Shown here in pieces: positions 1 through 9,537 of a stretch of DNA of 64,000 nucleotides; within the stretch, counting starts at the first letter, position 1; every line of letters begins with the position of its first letter. This DNA comes from Diphasiastrum complanatum (lineage: Eukaryota; Streptophyta; Lycopodiopsida; Lycopodiales; Lycopodiaceae): contig CM055094.1 in assembly GCA_029204225.1 (NCBI GenBank), positions 20,957,018 to 21,021,017 on the forward strand. The letters are read 5' to 3'. The notes beneath the pieces were generated by a model. The model was not told the origin of the DNA. It worked only from the letters and a program-made list of their open reading frames with translations, and made no database searches. Made by a program: the position numbers and the translations under genes.

Positions 1-21
1 CACATGGCAACCCTCAAGCCT

Positions 22-435
22 TCATGATTTGCCATGTGGCATACCGCTGTCATAGGTCTTTCGAAACCTCATGACAAGAAGCATGTCCTTGGGCATCAGT
101 GTCACCCTCTTGCCATGAATGGAACACAGCATCGAATCCTCAAACAATTTTGTCTGGAAGTCCTCGTATGCAATATGGAGGGCCTCCAATGCAACGATAT
201 TCCACCTCACTGCATAGGGCAGATGGGTGGTCATGCCTTGTATAACCTCCCTCATAGCCCGGTACAAGGCTGCTTTCAGGATCAGAAGTTTGGTGTACCT
301 CTGCAAGGCCATGATGTCCCTCAACCATGGACGGCGAGGTCTTCCGCATCTTTGCGGACGTATGGGTTCAGATGTCTAGGGACAGGACAGTTGAACAAAA
401 TGGGTAAGCCTAGCGGTTTGCTTCGTCCGAGCCAT
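22..435 (-). pseudogene. CENH3-like histone H3 variant, copy A (one internal stop)
   Basis: From ATG 435-433 to TGA 24-22 there are 137 codons in one frame, close to the 136 codons of histone H3. The start reads MARTKQTAR, the canonical H3 tail start. Codons 37-51 match the H3 alpha-N helix and start of alpha-1 (LRDI...QRYT.LLI). Loop 1 is about 4 residues longer than in H3 and carries Trp (AVRWN) where H3 has Phe. The alpha-2 end and loop 2 read FEDSMLCSIH and RVTLMPKD. The longer loop 1, the Trp and the 'SMLC.IH..RVTLM' string are CENH3/CENP-A traits rather than canonical H3 traits. The tail is short and lacks the usual lysines after K4. Codon 20 is TAG (378-376), so the copy is broken. A protein of this type would replace H3 in centromeric nucleosomes; that role is inferred from family resemblance only. 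Confidence 0.8.
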
Positions 436-469
436 TGAGGCCGGATACCTATACCACGCGAGGACAGAG

Positions 470-725
470 ATAAAGCAGAAGAGAGAGCTAAATTATCTCG
501 CGTAATGGCGACACTGAGAACTCTAAGGGTGATATCGCTACAACGCGAGAGAGTGGCAGAGACAGGCGGGGAGAGGTAGGGGCTTGCATGATGGCGATAC
601 TGGGAAAGTCAGGATTATATCGCTACGATGTGAGAGGGTGTAAGGAATAGGACTGGGGACGAGGTCGCTCGCATGATGGCGATATCATGAATGCAGGTCA
701 TATGGAAGCAATCAAACATGACAAC
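470..725 (-). promoter_or_regulatory. 5' leader of the histone-like gene with three imperfect inverted-repeat modules
   Basis: Between the minus-strand TATA box (764-770) and the ATG at 435 lies a leader of about 300 bases. It has three related modules built on a GCGAT...ATCGC theme. The clearest (about 497-551) begins TCTCGCGT and ends ACGCGAGA, which are perfectly complementary, with GCGA/TCGC inside. A weaker one spans about 590-640, and a half-module lies near 670-690. The same leader is kept in the other three histone-like copies, with small changes. The function is unknown; an RNA hairpin or a paired protein-binding site are both possible. Confidence 0.45.
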
Positions 726-739
726 AAATTACGTGAAAA

Positions 740-1113
740 CCTATACAATCCCCGGGAATGGACTTATATAGATGAAAAAAGTTGGCACGTGTGTCAATAG
801 CTGACATGTGGAACCACACGTTTGTATACGCATGTGTGAAACTGCACATCTGGATCAACACGTGTGGGATCCCATGTGGGGACATGTGGCCGAATGGATC
901 AGCGACATGTGTTCTTGCACGTATTGGCTCGCACGTGTGGTCATGTGGCCCAATTAGTAACTGACGTGTGGGACCACACTTCTGTATCCGCATATGTGGC
1001 CATCTGGTCAAATGGTTTGGTGACATGTGTTCTGGCATCTATTAGCTCGCATGTGTGGGCACGTGGCCGAATGGCAGATTGACGTGTATTGTAGCACGTG
1101 TGGACGATTGTAT
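740..1113. promoter_or_regulatory. CACGTG-rich promoter array, copy A
   Basis: This is an array of CACGTG, ACGTGTGG and CATGTGG words. On the minus strand a TATA box (TATATAA, 770-764) lies 330 bases upstream of the histone-like ATG and just downstream of the array. CACGTG is the plant G-box core bound by bHLH and bZIP factors. This copy ends at about 1115, where sequence related to the X leader begins, so it lacks the second, plus-strand TATA box found in other copies. Open frames in both directions here are by-products of the repeated words. Confidence 0.55.
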
Positions 1114-1116
1114 TAC

Positions 1117-1560
1117 ATGCCAACGATGATGTTTCTTCTCAGTAATGTACTAGTAGCGAGCTTTCAACCCAAATCGGTGTTGAATGTGCGGTGTTCACAA
1201 GCTCCAGGAGCACTACCCCTCAGCATTTGGCTCATGCTAGATGTGACAATTTTTGTGTAATGTAGCAGATCTCGGCAGCTTAGGGTTTTTGAAAATGGAT
1301 GATGATGGCGCTCCGGATCCGTGGTGGATGTATGTAGATGGTGTCCAAGGATGCGAAGGAGTAATCAAGCACTGTCGTAGTGAATGATAGATCGCCACTA
1401 AAAGATGGAAAATCAATTCTTTGAAGCTAGAGCTTTTCAAAGCTTCTGAATTTCATTTCCATGCCTGAAGAAGGAAGTGCCAGCATCAAATCTGCTCCCA
1501 TCAGGGTTTGTTTTCATTTCCTAAAAAGCACACATGGCAGCATGGCAGTAAAGCGTGATA
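1117..1560 (-). pseudogene. X-family leader segment, solitary copy
   Basis: This matches the upstream part of the X genes at 24000-24400 and 45540-45930. In better copies the minus strand codes a peptide of about 70 residues starting MGEDLMLALPSS and containing SFEKLYLQRIDFPSF. Here the Tyr codon after FEKL reads TAG (at about 1427), so the frame is closed early. The rest of X is absent; the segment joins directly to the CACGTG array. Confidence 0.4.
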
Positions 1561-2630
1561 TTGTGATTTTTTGTAATGTTCCCATGTATGTGATGATTTT
1601 CACTGTTTAATTATATCGATGTTGATTGAAACTATGATAGCTTCGTGGTTGTCATTCGTAATATTAGAAGTTTTTTTCACCTTATCTTGGGGCAAGTTTA
1701 CAAATAGCAAGGTAACAAATTGGGACTCGGCAAGAACTCACTCCAAATGACTTTTTGAGCTTCACTAACTTATTCTCGTGAATTTATCATTGTGTCTAAC
1801 TTGCCATATACCAGTTTAATAAGTATTTGCTTGATCCTTTACTCTTAAATGCACCATAATGCTACTCCCTTACTGGCCATAACCTCTTCACCATAGCTCG
1901 GAACTGGGTCATGTTGGGTGTCGTTGAAAAAGCTCTCGTCGAGGGCTTTCTAATGGCACCATAATCGTCTCTATCCGAGTTGCCGTTCAAAAGTTACACT
2001 GTTTTTTTTGCTGAGTTGCATACTATACTACAAATAAAATGGCTTATTTACGGGCTGCCCCCGATGCAAAATCACAGTTCTTTTAAAAAGAAAAGAAAAT
2101 CAGTTTGAAGGAGCTACGTTACGTAGATTTCAAATTTGAGTGTTTTGATTGGACCATGTGGAAGAAACTTTTGACCAAAAAAAAGAAAAGATATGTTTTT
2201 GAAAGGCCCGTTTTGTGCTCAAATTTTCTGTAATGGTTGATAAGTTGGATTCACATTTACATCATGAAGCAAATAGTCTTGTAAGTTTTGTGTTTAAGTG
2301 GATCGGAAGCTCGCCCCAATGGATGTTGAGATTAATATATCATGCTATCTCTAGCCTAACAGCCACACACTAGATGTTTGGATCCAGAAAATATTCACAC
2401 AAAGGGACATCACACATCAATATTAATCTACTTTTACCTTTTATTTCGTCACATCTCTTGGTGCTTATGCGACATGAAAAGCTCCCTTCAAACAAACCTG
2501 TGAATGTGCCTTTCCTGTTGCCTTAATTTCTCATGCACTACCTTTGTCTTGGGCAACTATAATGTGATACAATTGTGACATTTTCTCATGCTTATCTTTC
2601 TCCTATTCTTGGACAAGTACAATTTGATTG
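1560..2630. other. Duplicated spacer without recognisable genes
   Basis: About 1 kb of AT-rich sequence, repeated nearly base for base at 28240-29300 and in part at 47526-48500 (and inverted near 57290-57560). I find no convincing coding frame, RNA gene or transposon end. A G13 tract lies at about 2637-2650. A short frame at 2660-2814 (GYERGMEIILDFEMNVGRAY...) is partly conserved in copy 29340-29470 and could be a remnant exon upstream of gene C. Confidence 0.5.
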
Positions 2631-2839
2631 TTGTTAGGGGGGGGGGGGGTGTATAGTATAGATGGCTATGAAAGGGGCATGGAGATTATTCTTGACTTTG
2701 AAATGAATGTAGGGCGGGCTTATTCAAGTCACCTAGAGGATGGTCACAAGTTCTCCTTTAAGGATGGGATGCTCTATACATATGACTACAATGCCTCAAC
2801 GTGTAACCCGAAATAGTACAAATAGAATGCAATGCATGG

Positions 2840-2996
<157 letters not shown>

Positions 2997-3048
2997 TATC
3001 GATGTTCTCTGTCCTTCTGATTTCGCCTCTTATTTTCGTCATTTACAG

Positions 3049-4141
3049 GAGGCTGAAGAGTCTCATAAAAGGATTGTTGATCCAACATCGGCTTAGGAAG
3101 ATGGAGCAGGACGTAGAAATGAACATAGTATCGGCGGTTGAGAAAATCCGTTTGGCCAAAATATCAGAAACTACGAAATCTATATGCGGAAGAGATTTTG
3201 AGACGGGCCAAAGGTTTGAGCAAGATCCACAATTTTCCATCAATCCCAACAAAGCGGTCCTTCACATGGAGGATACCAGGATCTATTTACGGATTCAATA
3301 CTTTCCTGCAGACTCCATACATATCTTCGAAGAGATATGCACTTCAGGATTCATCATCAATGCTGATGAGGGTTACATCTACACCCAGAGATCAAAAGCA
3401 TTTACTGGTCGAAGACAAATACTGACTCAAAACTGCTTCAACTGGCTATGTGAGCAAAATCATAAGCATGCCAGTAAGTCGACTCTGATAGGACGAAAAG
3501 ACGGGGACAAGTCAGTTCCAACGACGGCATCTAATTCGATCGGGAGCTCTTCTCAGCCAGATTTAGTTGCGTCGACCGGTTGGAGAGCTCCATTCCTCAA
3601 AGATACGTACGTCTATGAAATGCTTGATCAATCACCAACGCAAATTCAGAATGATCCTTCTTTCGACCCAAGTTTTCGTAGAAGACGAGCGCTAGCATGG
3701 AGATCGGAAGACAATATATCAGCATAGCCTTGCAACTTTGCGAAAATAGATGGCTCGTTCTCTTCTCGTAAGGAATGTCATACATCCATCAAGAATTTTT
3801 GCAAATTAACTTCCGATTCTGACGATCCTACAATCAAGCTACAACACAAGTTCTGCCAGTTTCTGATGACTGTCATGGGCCGAAGGTTTGAGCAGGATCC
3901 ACAATTTTTCATCAATCCCAACAAACCGGTGCTTCACATGGAGGATACTAGGATCTATTAACGGATACAATACTTTCCTACAGACTCCATACAAATCTTC
4001 GAAGAGATCTGCACTTCATCATCAATGCTGATAAGGCTTACACCCAGAGATCAAAAGCATTTGCTGGTCGAAGACAAATGCTGACTCGAACCTGCTCCAA
4101 GTGGCTGCGCGAGCAATATCATAAGCATCATGCCCACTATT
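3049..4141 (+). pseudogene. Module C gene, copy 1 (unrecognised, coiled coil plus repeated domain)
   Basis: The first exon begins after TTTACAG (3042-3048) and codes a coiled-coil-like segment (EAEESQKRIVD...HRLRKMEQD). A frame then runs to a stop at 3727, including GQRFEQDPQFSINPNKA, HMEDTRIYLRIQYF and FRRRRALAWRSEDNISA. A second, degenerate copy of the same domain follows (3728-4141) with a stop at about 3959 and a small deletion near 4017. Compared with copy 4 (48752-50256), the first half of unit 1 is missing. I do not recognise the family; the domain is basic and probably intracellular, with no signal peptide or membrane segment. Three other copies exist in the window. Confidence 0.45.
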
Positions 4142-4475
4142 CCTGAACAAATGTTATGAAGGAAATCCTTTAGGCGCAATTTTTTGAATTGAGTACATTG
4201 AAAACATCAACATTTGTTGATTGGAGCTTTTAAGATTGACCATTATAGTCATCTAGGGCCAATGTATATGGCACTCAAATGCTAATCTATCTCTCCACTG
4301 CTTTTGAAATGTCCACTTTAGTTCATAATCTATGATCTAGATATACCTTCTTCTCGTTGTGTATATATATATGTTCTCATCGTTGATATTTGATTTAATG
4401 TATTAATGCTCATTAAATCAAATTCAACAATAATTAGGTTACACATATTCTGTTCAAAAAATATTTAGACACACA

Positions 4476-4593
4476 ATGAAAATATCATATCGACAAGAGG
4501 GAACATATCACGGCAAAAGGACTAGACAGAAATTGTTTGTTAGTGATCATCCATCCAAAGTAGGCGCACCACTTCCAAATTCTAATGTAAGTC
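4476..4593 (+). pseudogene. Module D exon-like segment, copy 1
   Basis: A short frame starts MKISYRQEGTYHGKRTRQKL and ends ...PLPNSN just before GTAAGT (about 4590), a good splice donor. It follows TATTTAG, a possible acceptor. The segment is conserved at 10827, 31128 and 50588 in the same order after module C, so it may be a later exon of the same gene. In the 10.8-kb copy the copia element is inserted here. The product is unknown. Confidence 0.35.
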
Positions 4594-4984
4594 CAAGCCT
4601 TTTTGTGAGACTACTAATATTTTTGGAAAACACATGTTCTTCATATTCCAAGCATGCTCAACATACCTCCAAGCACATAGCAAAGTGAACCGTACATCTT
4701 CTTTCCTTGCCTTACTTGTTGGTCTTCATCTCGTATGGTAAGTACTCGACCCTTGATTGTTCCTTTGAATAAGAGCTTTTTGCTATAGTTTCAAGAGAGA
4801 AGCTTCCTGGGAAAGGGTCAACTTGGGAGTAGCTTAATATATTGATGTCATTTCAAATCATGATAGCTTCATGGTTGTCACTCAAAATAATAGTAAATTG
4901 TTTCGTAGCTTGGGGTAGCTTGATATGTAGCTAGGCAACTAAACAACAAATCACTTCTAGATGGCTTCACAAGCTTGTCTAACT

Positions 4985-5312
4985 CATTCTTATAATTACT
5001 ACCATTGTGTCTAACTTGCCAAATGCTAGGTGTAAAAGTATTTGACAAATGCATAACTCTTTACTCTCCAAGTCTTAAGACTTACCAAGTGTTGTTTGTA
5101 GCTCATACTAGATGCTTTGAGAAGTTATATTAAGAATTGGGGGAGGGGGGGGGGGGGGGGGTTTATCGCAAAGAATCCCATCTTGCCAAATACTAGGTGT
5201 AAAAGTGTTTGACATATTCCTAACTCTTTACTCTCCAAGTGTTGTTTTTAGCTCATAGTACATCCTTTGAGAATAATGTTACTAGTTATATTAATTTGGG
5301 GGGATTGCAAAG
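4985..5312. repeat. Tandem duplication of about 166 bp with poly-G tract
   Basis: Two successive copies share 'CTAGGTGTAAAAGT.TTTGACA', 'CTTTACTCTCCAAG', 'AGTGTTGTTT.TAGCTCAT' and a G-rich end followed by 'GCAAAGAATC'. A G5-A-G17 tract lies at 5139-5161. The same pair occurs at 17800-18070, 31670-31960 and 51110-51410. A single copy occurs at 62690-62860 and inverted at 40145-40310. No gene is seen. Confidence 0.7.
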
Positions 5313-5395
5313 AATCGAACTTGAGTGTACGAGCCCAACTCAAGTGCAGACACCAACTCACCACACATGGGAAGATCATTAAATTTGAATCTGAA
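5290..5395 (-). repeat. tRNA-like (SINE-like) segment with A and B box words, minus strand
   Basis: On the minus strand GTGGTGAGTTGG (A-box-like, like a tRNA D arm) is followed about 30 bases later by AGTTCGATTCT (B-box-like, like a T arm). Between them is an inverted repeat, CTTGAGT...ACTCAAG. The acceptor stem does not pair, so this is not an intact tRNA. It is better seen as a tRNA-derived SINE or a pol III promoter relic. Copies are at 18062, 31960 and 51400 (minus), and 6855 and 19466 (plus). Confidence 0.45.
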
Positions 5396-5399
5396 GAAA

Positions 5400-6050
5400 A
5401 ATCAAAATTAAAAAAAAATGAAAAACTAATTCTCCTTAGAGGCATTGTGTCATCATCTAGACGAGCTGTGCTTGTTTGAATCAATAGAAACAAAGAAAAT
5501 AATAATAACGAGTTTAAATCCTGTTAATGCACCACTAATATATACATATAATTGAATTAAATGGGAAGATTATAATATTTATCGCTTCATTTAAACATTG
5601 ATCTACTCATTTCAATGATTTCGTTCAAATTCGATTTCCAATGATTTGTGAAGTGTGAATGAATGCAATGTAACTTGCATATGTTTGGAACATAGCATAG
5701 ATTCACTATATGCTTTTTAACTATATGTTATTTAGTCGTGTCACAAGGAATAAGCATTTTTTTAAACAAATTTTCAATTTGTTTTTGGAAACCCTAGATT
5801 ACAACATTTTAATATATTAACAAAAATGAGTTAATTTGCATGAACAACTTTGGGTTTTGAAAATCCTAGATTACAGCTTCATTCAATCTTCAATTTTCCA
5901 AGCTCGTTTAAACTTCAATGAAATATAATTCATTCCAAAATCCATTCTCGAATCCTAGAACGATGTATTTTAAAAACTTTTGTAATGTGAAAGAGAGATC
6001 ACTGAGCTAAAACATGACCCTGATTGCATTCGGAATTGCTTTAAAAAACT
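5400..6050. other. AT-rich duplicated spacer, nothing identified
   Basis: This is shared with 18150-18780 and 32040-32700. It has several short AT-rich runs (AACCCTAGATTACAACATTTTAATATATTAAC). I find no coding frame above background, no RNA gene and no element ends. Confidence 0.5.
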
Positions 6051-6051
6051 T

Positions 6052-6531
6052 ATAAATTGTATTCATCAATGGAGATGTCTAGAGGACATGGTGTGAAAAA
6101 TTGTCAACTAGTTTGGTTTTTTATTTGGCAATTTTGAAGGCCAAAATGAATCTCAACTTCGAGTTAGTTTCATATTTGTTAATAAGGGCCTAAATAGTGG
6201 TTTAACTACCTCTGGCAAGTAGATAAGTGGATGAGGTCGAGTTTGGACCCATTCTAATTGGCTAAATTTTGGTTCATTGCTTTCAAAAACTTTTAAATTG
6301 TATTCATCAATGGAGATGTCTAGAGGACATGGTGTGAAAATTTGTCAACTAGTTTGGTTTTTCATTTGGCAATTTTGGAGGCCAAAATGAATCTCAACAG
6401 CGAGTTAGTTTCATATTTCTTAATAAGGGCCTAAATAGTGGTCTAACTACCTCTGGCAAGTAGATCAGTGGATGAGGTCGAGTTTGGACCCATTCTAATT
6501 GGCTACTTTTGGTACATTGCATCTAGACTAG
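6052..6531. repeat. Tandem duplication, about 241-bp unit, two copies
   Basis: The unit from 'TAAATTGTATTCATCAATGG' to 'CATTCTAATTGGCTA' appears twice in a row, starting near 6053 and 6294. The same pair is at 18790-19262. A rearranged, shortened version is at 32703-32980, ending where the truncated histone-like copy D begins. The repeat has no evident coding content. Confidence 0.8.
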
Positions 6532-6854
6532 ATTTTCTAGGTTTTTGATAAAGTATCTAGAAGTTTCCAAATTAGGTAAAGTTTGGGGCAAGTGGCCAAA
6601 TGACATTTTGGAAGCTATAAATAGTTGTACCTAAGCGGAGAAATAATCATCAAAGTTTCTTTCTTTGTGGAGAATTCATCTCTTATGTCCATCTCATGTG
6701 ATTTTCTCTATCTTGGTTTTCTATGTGTAGAATGTTGATTTTCTTGTAGATCTTGATTCCACACGTGTGAAGATTATAATATATATGATTTTGTTAAACA
6801 TTGATCTACAAAAATTTCAACGATTTTTCTTCAAATTCAAATTTAACGATCTTC

Positions 6855-6960
6855 CCATGTGTGGTGAGTTGGTGTATGCGCTTTTGTTGGGCTTGTACAC
6901 TCAAGTTCGATTCTTTATGATCCATCGCCAACTGTGGTTTCAATACTTTCTCTGCAAGAT
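6855..6960 (+). repeat. tRNA-like (SINE-like) segment, plus strand
   Basis: An A-box-like GTGGTGAGTTGG at 6861-6872 and a B-box-like AGTTCGATTCT at 6904-6914 are spaced as in tRNA genes. It is the inverted counterpart of the minus-strand segment at 5290-5395, about 1.5 kb away. The two could bracket a mobile unit or fold back on each other. A near-identical plus-strand copy lies at 19466-19570. Confidence 0.45.
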
Positions 6961-7069
6961 TCTCATTTGAAATTTGCTTGGGACCCTTCTTATCTCCATC
7001 AGATATTTTTTTCAACGTTGATGCTAGGCCACACCACAGGGAAGTAGTTCATGTGTGACTCCTCACTCA

Positions 7070-7071
<2 letters not shown>

Positions 7072-7138
<67 letters not shown>
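7072..7138. repeat. CT microsatellite, about 67 bp
   Basis: A pure CT tract between the tRNA-like segment and the CATGTGG word array. Its counterpart is at 19695-19749. Confidence 0.95.
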
Positions 7139-7141
<3 letters not shown>

Positions 7142-7145
7142 CCAC

Positions 7146-7860
7146 TCAATCCTACATGGCAGACCCACGTGGTATAGCTTAGTTGGCTTGCCACACAAGC
7201 CTATGTCAAGCCTATATGGTAGACTGCAACATACCAGCATGAACATACTAGCATCAAGCCTATGTCATGCCTATATGACCTACCACGCAAGCCTATGGTA
7301 GGCCTACATGGCTTGCCACATGGCAAGTCCCAAGCCTGTGTGGTTTATCTCATGACATGCCTACATGGCATGCCACATGGCAACTTGGGAGCCCCAGATC
7401 TCTCTATCTAGCTCCACTCAAGCCTACATGGCAGATCTTGGTTGGCTTGCCACACAAGCCTATGGCAAGCCTATGTGGTATCCTGCGACATGCTTATGTG
7501 GGAAGCATCAGAAATATGCCATGCCTATGTGGCCTGCCACGCAAGCCTATGGTTTATCTCATGACATGCCTACATGGCTTGCCACATGGCAACTTGGGAG
7601 CCCCAGCTCTCTCTCTCTAGCTCCACTCAAGCCTACATGGCAGAGCTTGGTTTGCTTGCCACACAAGCCTATGGCAAGCCTATGTGGTAGCCTGCGACAT
7701 GCTTATGTGGGAAGGATCAGAAATATGCCATGCCTATGTCGCCTGCCACGCAAGCCTATGGTAGGCCTGTGTGGTTTGCCCACCTATATATATATATATG
7801 GATCTCTAGGTCCACTCAAGCCTACGTGGCACAGGGCCCAGTTGGCTTGACATACAAGGT
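7146..7860. repeat. Degenerate array of CCTACATGGC / GCCACATGGCA words
   Basis: About 0.7 kb built from short words such as AAGCCTATG, CCTACATGGC, TTGCCACA and GCCACATGGCAA. Many are self-complementary (TGCCACATGGCA). A unit of about 200 bp (CCACTCAAGCCTACATGGCA...) recurs within it. It lies just downstream of the minus-strand histone-like gene. Similar arrays are at 19755-20499, 41330-42060 and 61310-61720. The repeats are diverged and without uniform spacers. Long frames through it reflect the words, not genes. Confidence 0.8.
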
Positions 7861-8293
7861 TATGGTAGGCCCACATGGCAACCCTCAAGCCTGCATGATT
7901 TGCCATCTAGCATACCGCTGTCATAGGTCTTTCGAAACCTCATGACAAGAAGCATGTCCTTGGGCATCAGTGTCACCCTATTGCCATGAATGGAACACAG
8001 CATCGAATCCTCAAACAATTTTGTCTGGAAGTCCTCGTATGCAATATGGAGGGCCTCCAATGCAGCGATATTCCACCTCACTACATAGGGCAGATGGGTG
8101 GTCATATCTTGAGTAACCTCCCTCACAGCCTAGTACAAGGCTGCTTTCAGGATCACAAGTTTGGTGTACCTCTGCAAGGCTCTGATGGATGGTGAGGTCT
8201 TCCACGTCTTTGCGGACATATGGCTTCAGATGTCTGGGGACGGGACAGTTGAACAAAATGGGTAAGCCTAGCGGTTTGCTTCGTCCACGCCAT
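7860..8293 (-). pseudogene. CENH3-like histone H3 variant, copy B (13-bp deletion)
   Basis: ATG lies at 8293-8291. The tail begins MAWTKQTAR: CGG has become TGG, replacing Arg2 of the H3 tail by Trp. Compared with copies A, C and D, 13 bases coding the alpha-N region (PWLRDI) are missing near 8190, with a short CA repeat at the break, so the frame shifts. Beyond the deletion the histone fold is open again to 7860, with VRWNIAALEALHIAYEDF, FEDSMLCSIH and RVTLMPKD intact. The C-terminus runs on into the word array. The gene cannot make a full histone, but the fold half is clean. Confidence 0.75.
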
Positions 8294-8599
8294 TGAGGCC
8301 GGATATCTATACCACGTGAGGATAGAGATACAGCAGAAGAGAGCTAAATTATCTCGCGTAATGGTGACACTGAGAACTCTAAAGGTGATATCGCTACTAC
8401 GCGAGAGAGTGGCAGAGACAGGCAGGGAGAGGCAGGGGCTTGCATGATGGCGATACTGGGAAAGTCAGGTTGATATCGCTACGACGTGAGAGGGTGTACG
8501 GAATAGGCCTAGGGACGAAGTCGCTCGCATGATGGCGATATCATGAATGCAGGTCGTATGGAAGCAATCAAACATGACAACAAATTACGCGAAAACCTA

Positions 8600-9100
8600 T
8601 ACAATCCCCGGGAATGGACTTATATAGGAGAAAAAAGTTAGCACGTGTGAATCCCAGTGAAACGTCGCCTGGTCAGTAGCTGACATGTGGAACCACATGT
8701 TTGTATATGCATGTGTGAAACTGCACATCTGCATCAACACGTGTGGGATCCCATGTGGGGACACGTGGCCGAATGGACAGCGGCATGTGTTCTTGCACGT
8801 ATCGGCTCACACGTGTGGTTACGTGGCCCAATCAGTAACTGACGTGTGGGACCACACTTCTGTATCCGCACGTGTGAAACTTGCACATGTGGCCATGTGG
8901 TCGAATGGTTTGGTGACATGTGTTCTGGCACGTGTTAGCTCGCTCATGTGGGCACGTGGCCGAATGGCAGATTGACGTGTATTGTAGCACGTGTGGTCTC
9001 ACACGTGTGGACGGTTGTATTACGCGCCATAGATCTGATCCGCTGTTGGATCGACGAGTATACGGCTTGGGTTATATTGGTTTTAGCTATATAAATGTTG
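8600..9100. promoter_or_regulatory. Bidirectional CACGTG promoter array, copy B
   Basis: Nine CACGTG words lie between about 8640 and 9013, against roughly 0.1 expected by chance. A minus-strand TATA box (8621-8628 on plus, TATATAAG when reversed) faces the histone-like gene. A plus-strand TATA box (TATATAAA, 9088-9095) faces the other way. The array is full of ACGTGTGG and CATGTGG variants. In plants CACGTG is the G-box/E-box core. The layout (TATA - array - TATA) suggests divergent transcription. No intact plus-strand gene follows: the sequence there is the end of the W frame on the other strand. Confidence 0.6.
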
Positions 9101-9105
9101 TTTGA

Positions 9106-9330
9106 TCAGTTAACACATTTCTGTAAGTTTTGGATTTTCACTCCCTGTAGCTCTTGGTGTGTGAACCAAATGCCATTTCGTTTAAAATGACCTATTCTAG
9201 GAACATTGAGTGGTGTGTCGCTCATATGATTCTTAATTATCTCTGGATATTTTGTTCTACTAAAAATCCAAAATAGAATTTCATGATTTTCTTTAAAACC
9301 TGTTTGAAACACAAAATCATGAACTATTTT
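9106..9330 (-). pseudogene. Module W, C-terminal coding fragment, copy B
   Basis: The minus strand codes HEILFWIFSRTKYPEIIKNH and MSDTPLNVPRIG, then shifts frame (the intact version continues FKVEWHLVHTPRATGS). It is conserved in five copies in the window, which argues for a real protein. I do not recognise it. Its end lies within about 20 bases of the plus-strand TATA box of the neighbouring promoter array. The upstream part (9330-9535) is shared only with the copy at 34170-34370. Confidence 0.35.
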
Positions 9331-9537
9331 AAGAGAATTGAACTCAGACCTATAATAACAAAACAATATTAGCTTAAAACACAAAACCATTAATTCTTGA
9401 AATGAATTAGTTGCTAGTACTCAATAGAATAGATTTAAACCTGGAAAGCTGCCAACCACCAAATATTATTTTTGGACTGCACACTGAAATTAAGACTCTC
9501 TGAGTTTATCGTATTGCTTAATGTTCCATTCATAAGT

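Noticed and set aside
22-435. Canonical replication-dependent histone H3
   Set aside because: Tail start and alpha-N fit, but loop 1 is longer with Trp, alpha-2 is strongly diverged and loop 2 is CENP-A-like. All copies are broken.
712-1123. Several 60-110 residue frames on both strands in the CACGTG arrays (also 8685-9105, 21252-21684, 33403-33860, 42814-43239, 60736-61155)
   Set aside because: The repeated CACGTGTGG words read open on both strands at once, with His/Thr/Cys-rich products and no frame conservation. The regulatory reading fits better.
5290-5395. Intact tRNA gene
   Set aside because: A- and B-box words and spacing are tRNA-like, but the acceptor stem does not pair and the T stem is imperfect. 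Called tRNA-like only.
7146-7860. CRISPR-like array
   Set aside because: Words are diverged, not equally spaced, have no unique uniform spacers, and the genome is eukaryotic.
7357-7945. Frames of 70-160 residues through the CATGTGG word arrays
   Set aside because: Products are periodic (LPHKPM, TWQS) and overlap in several frames. They reflect the repeat and are not conserved as protein.
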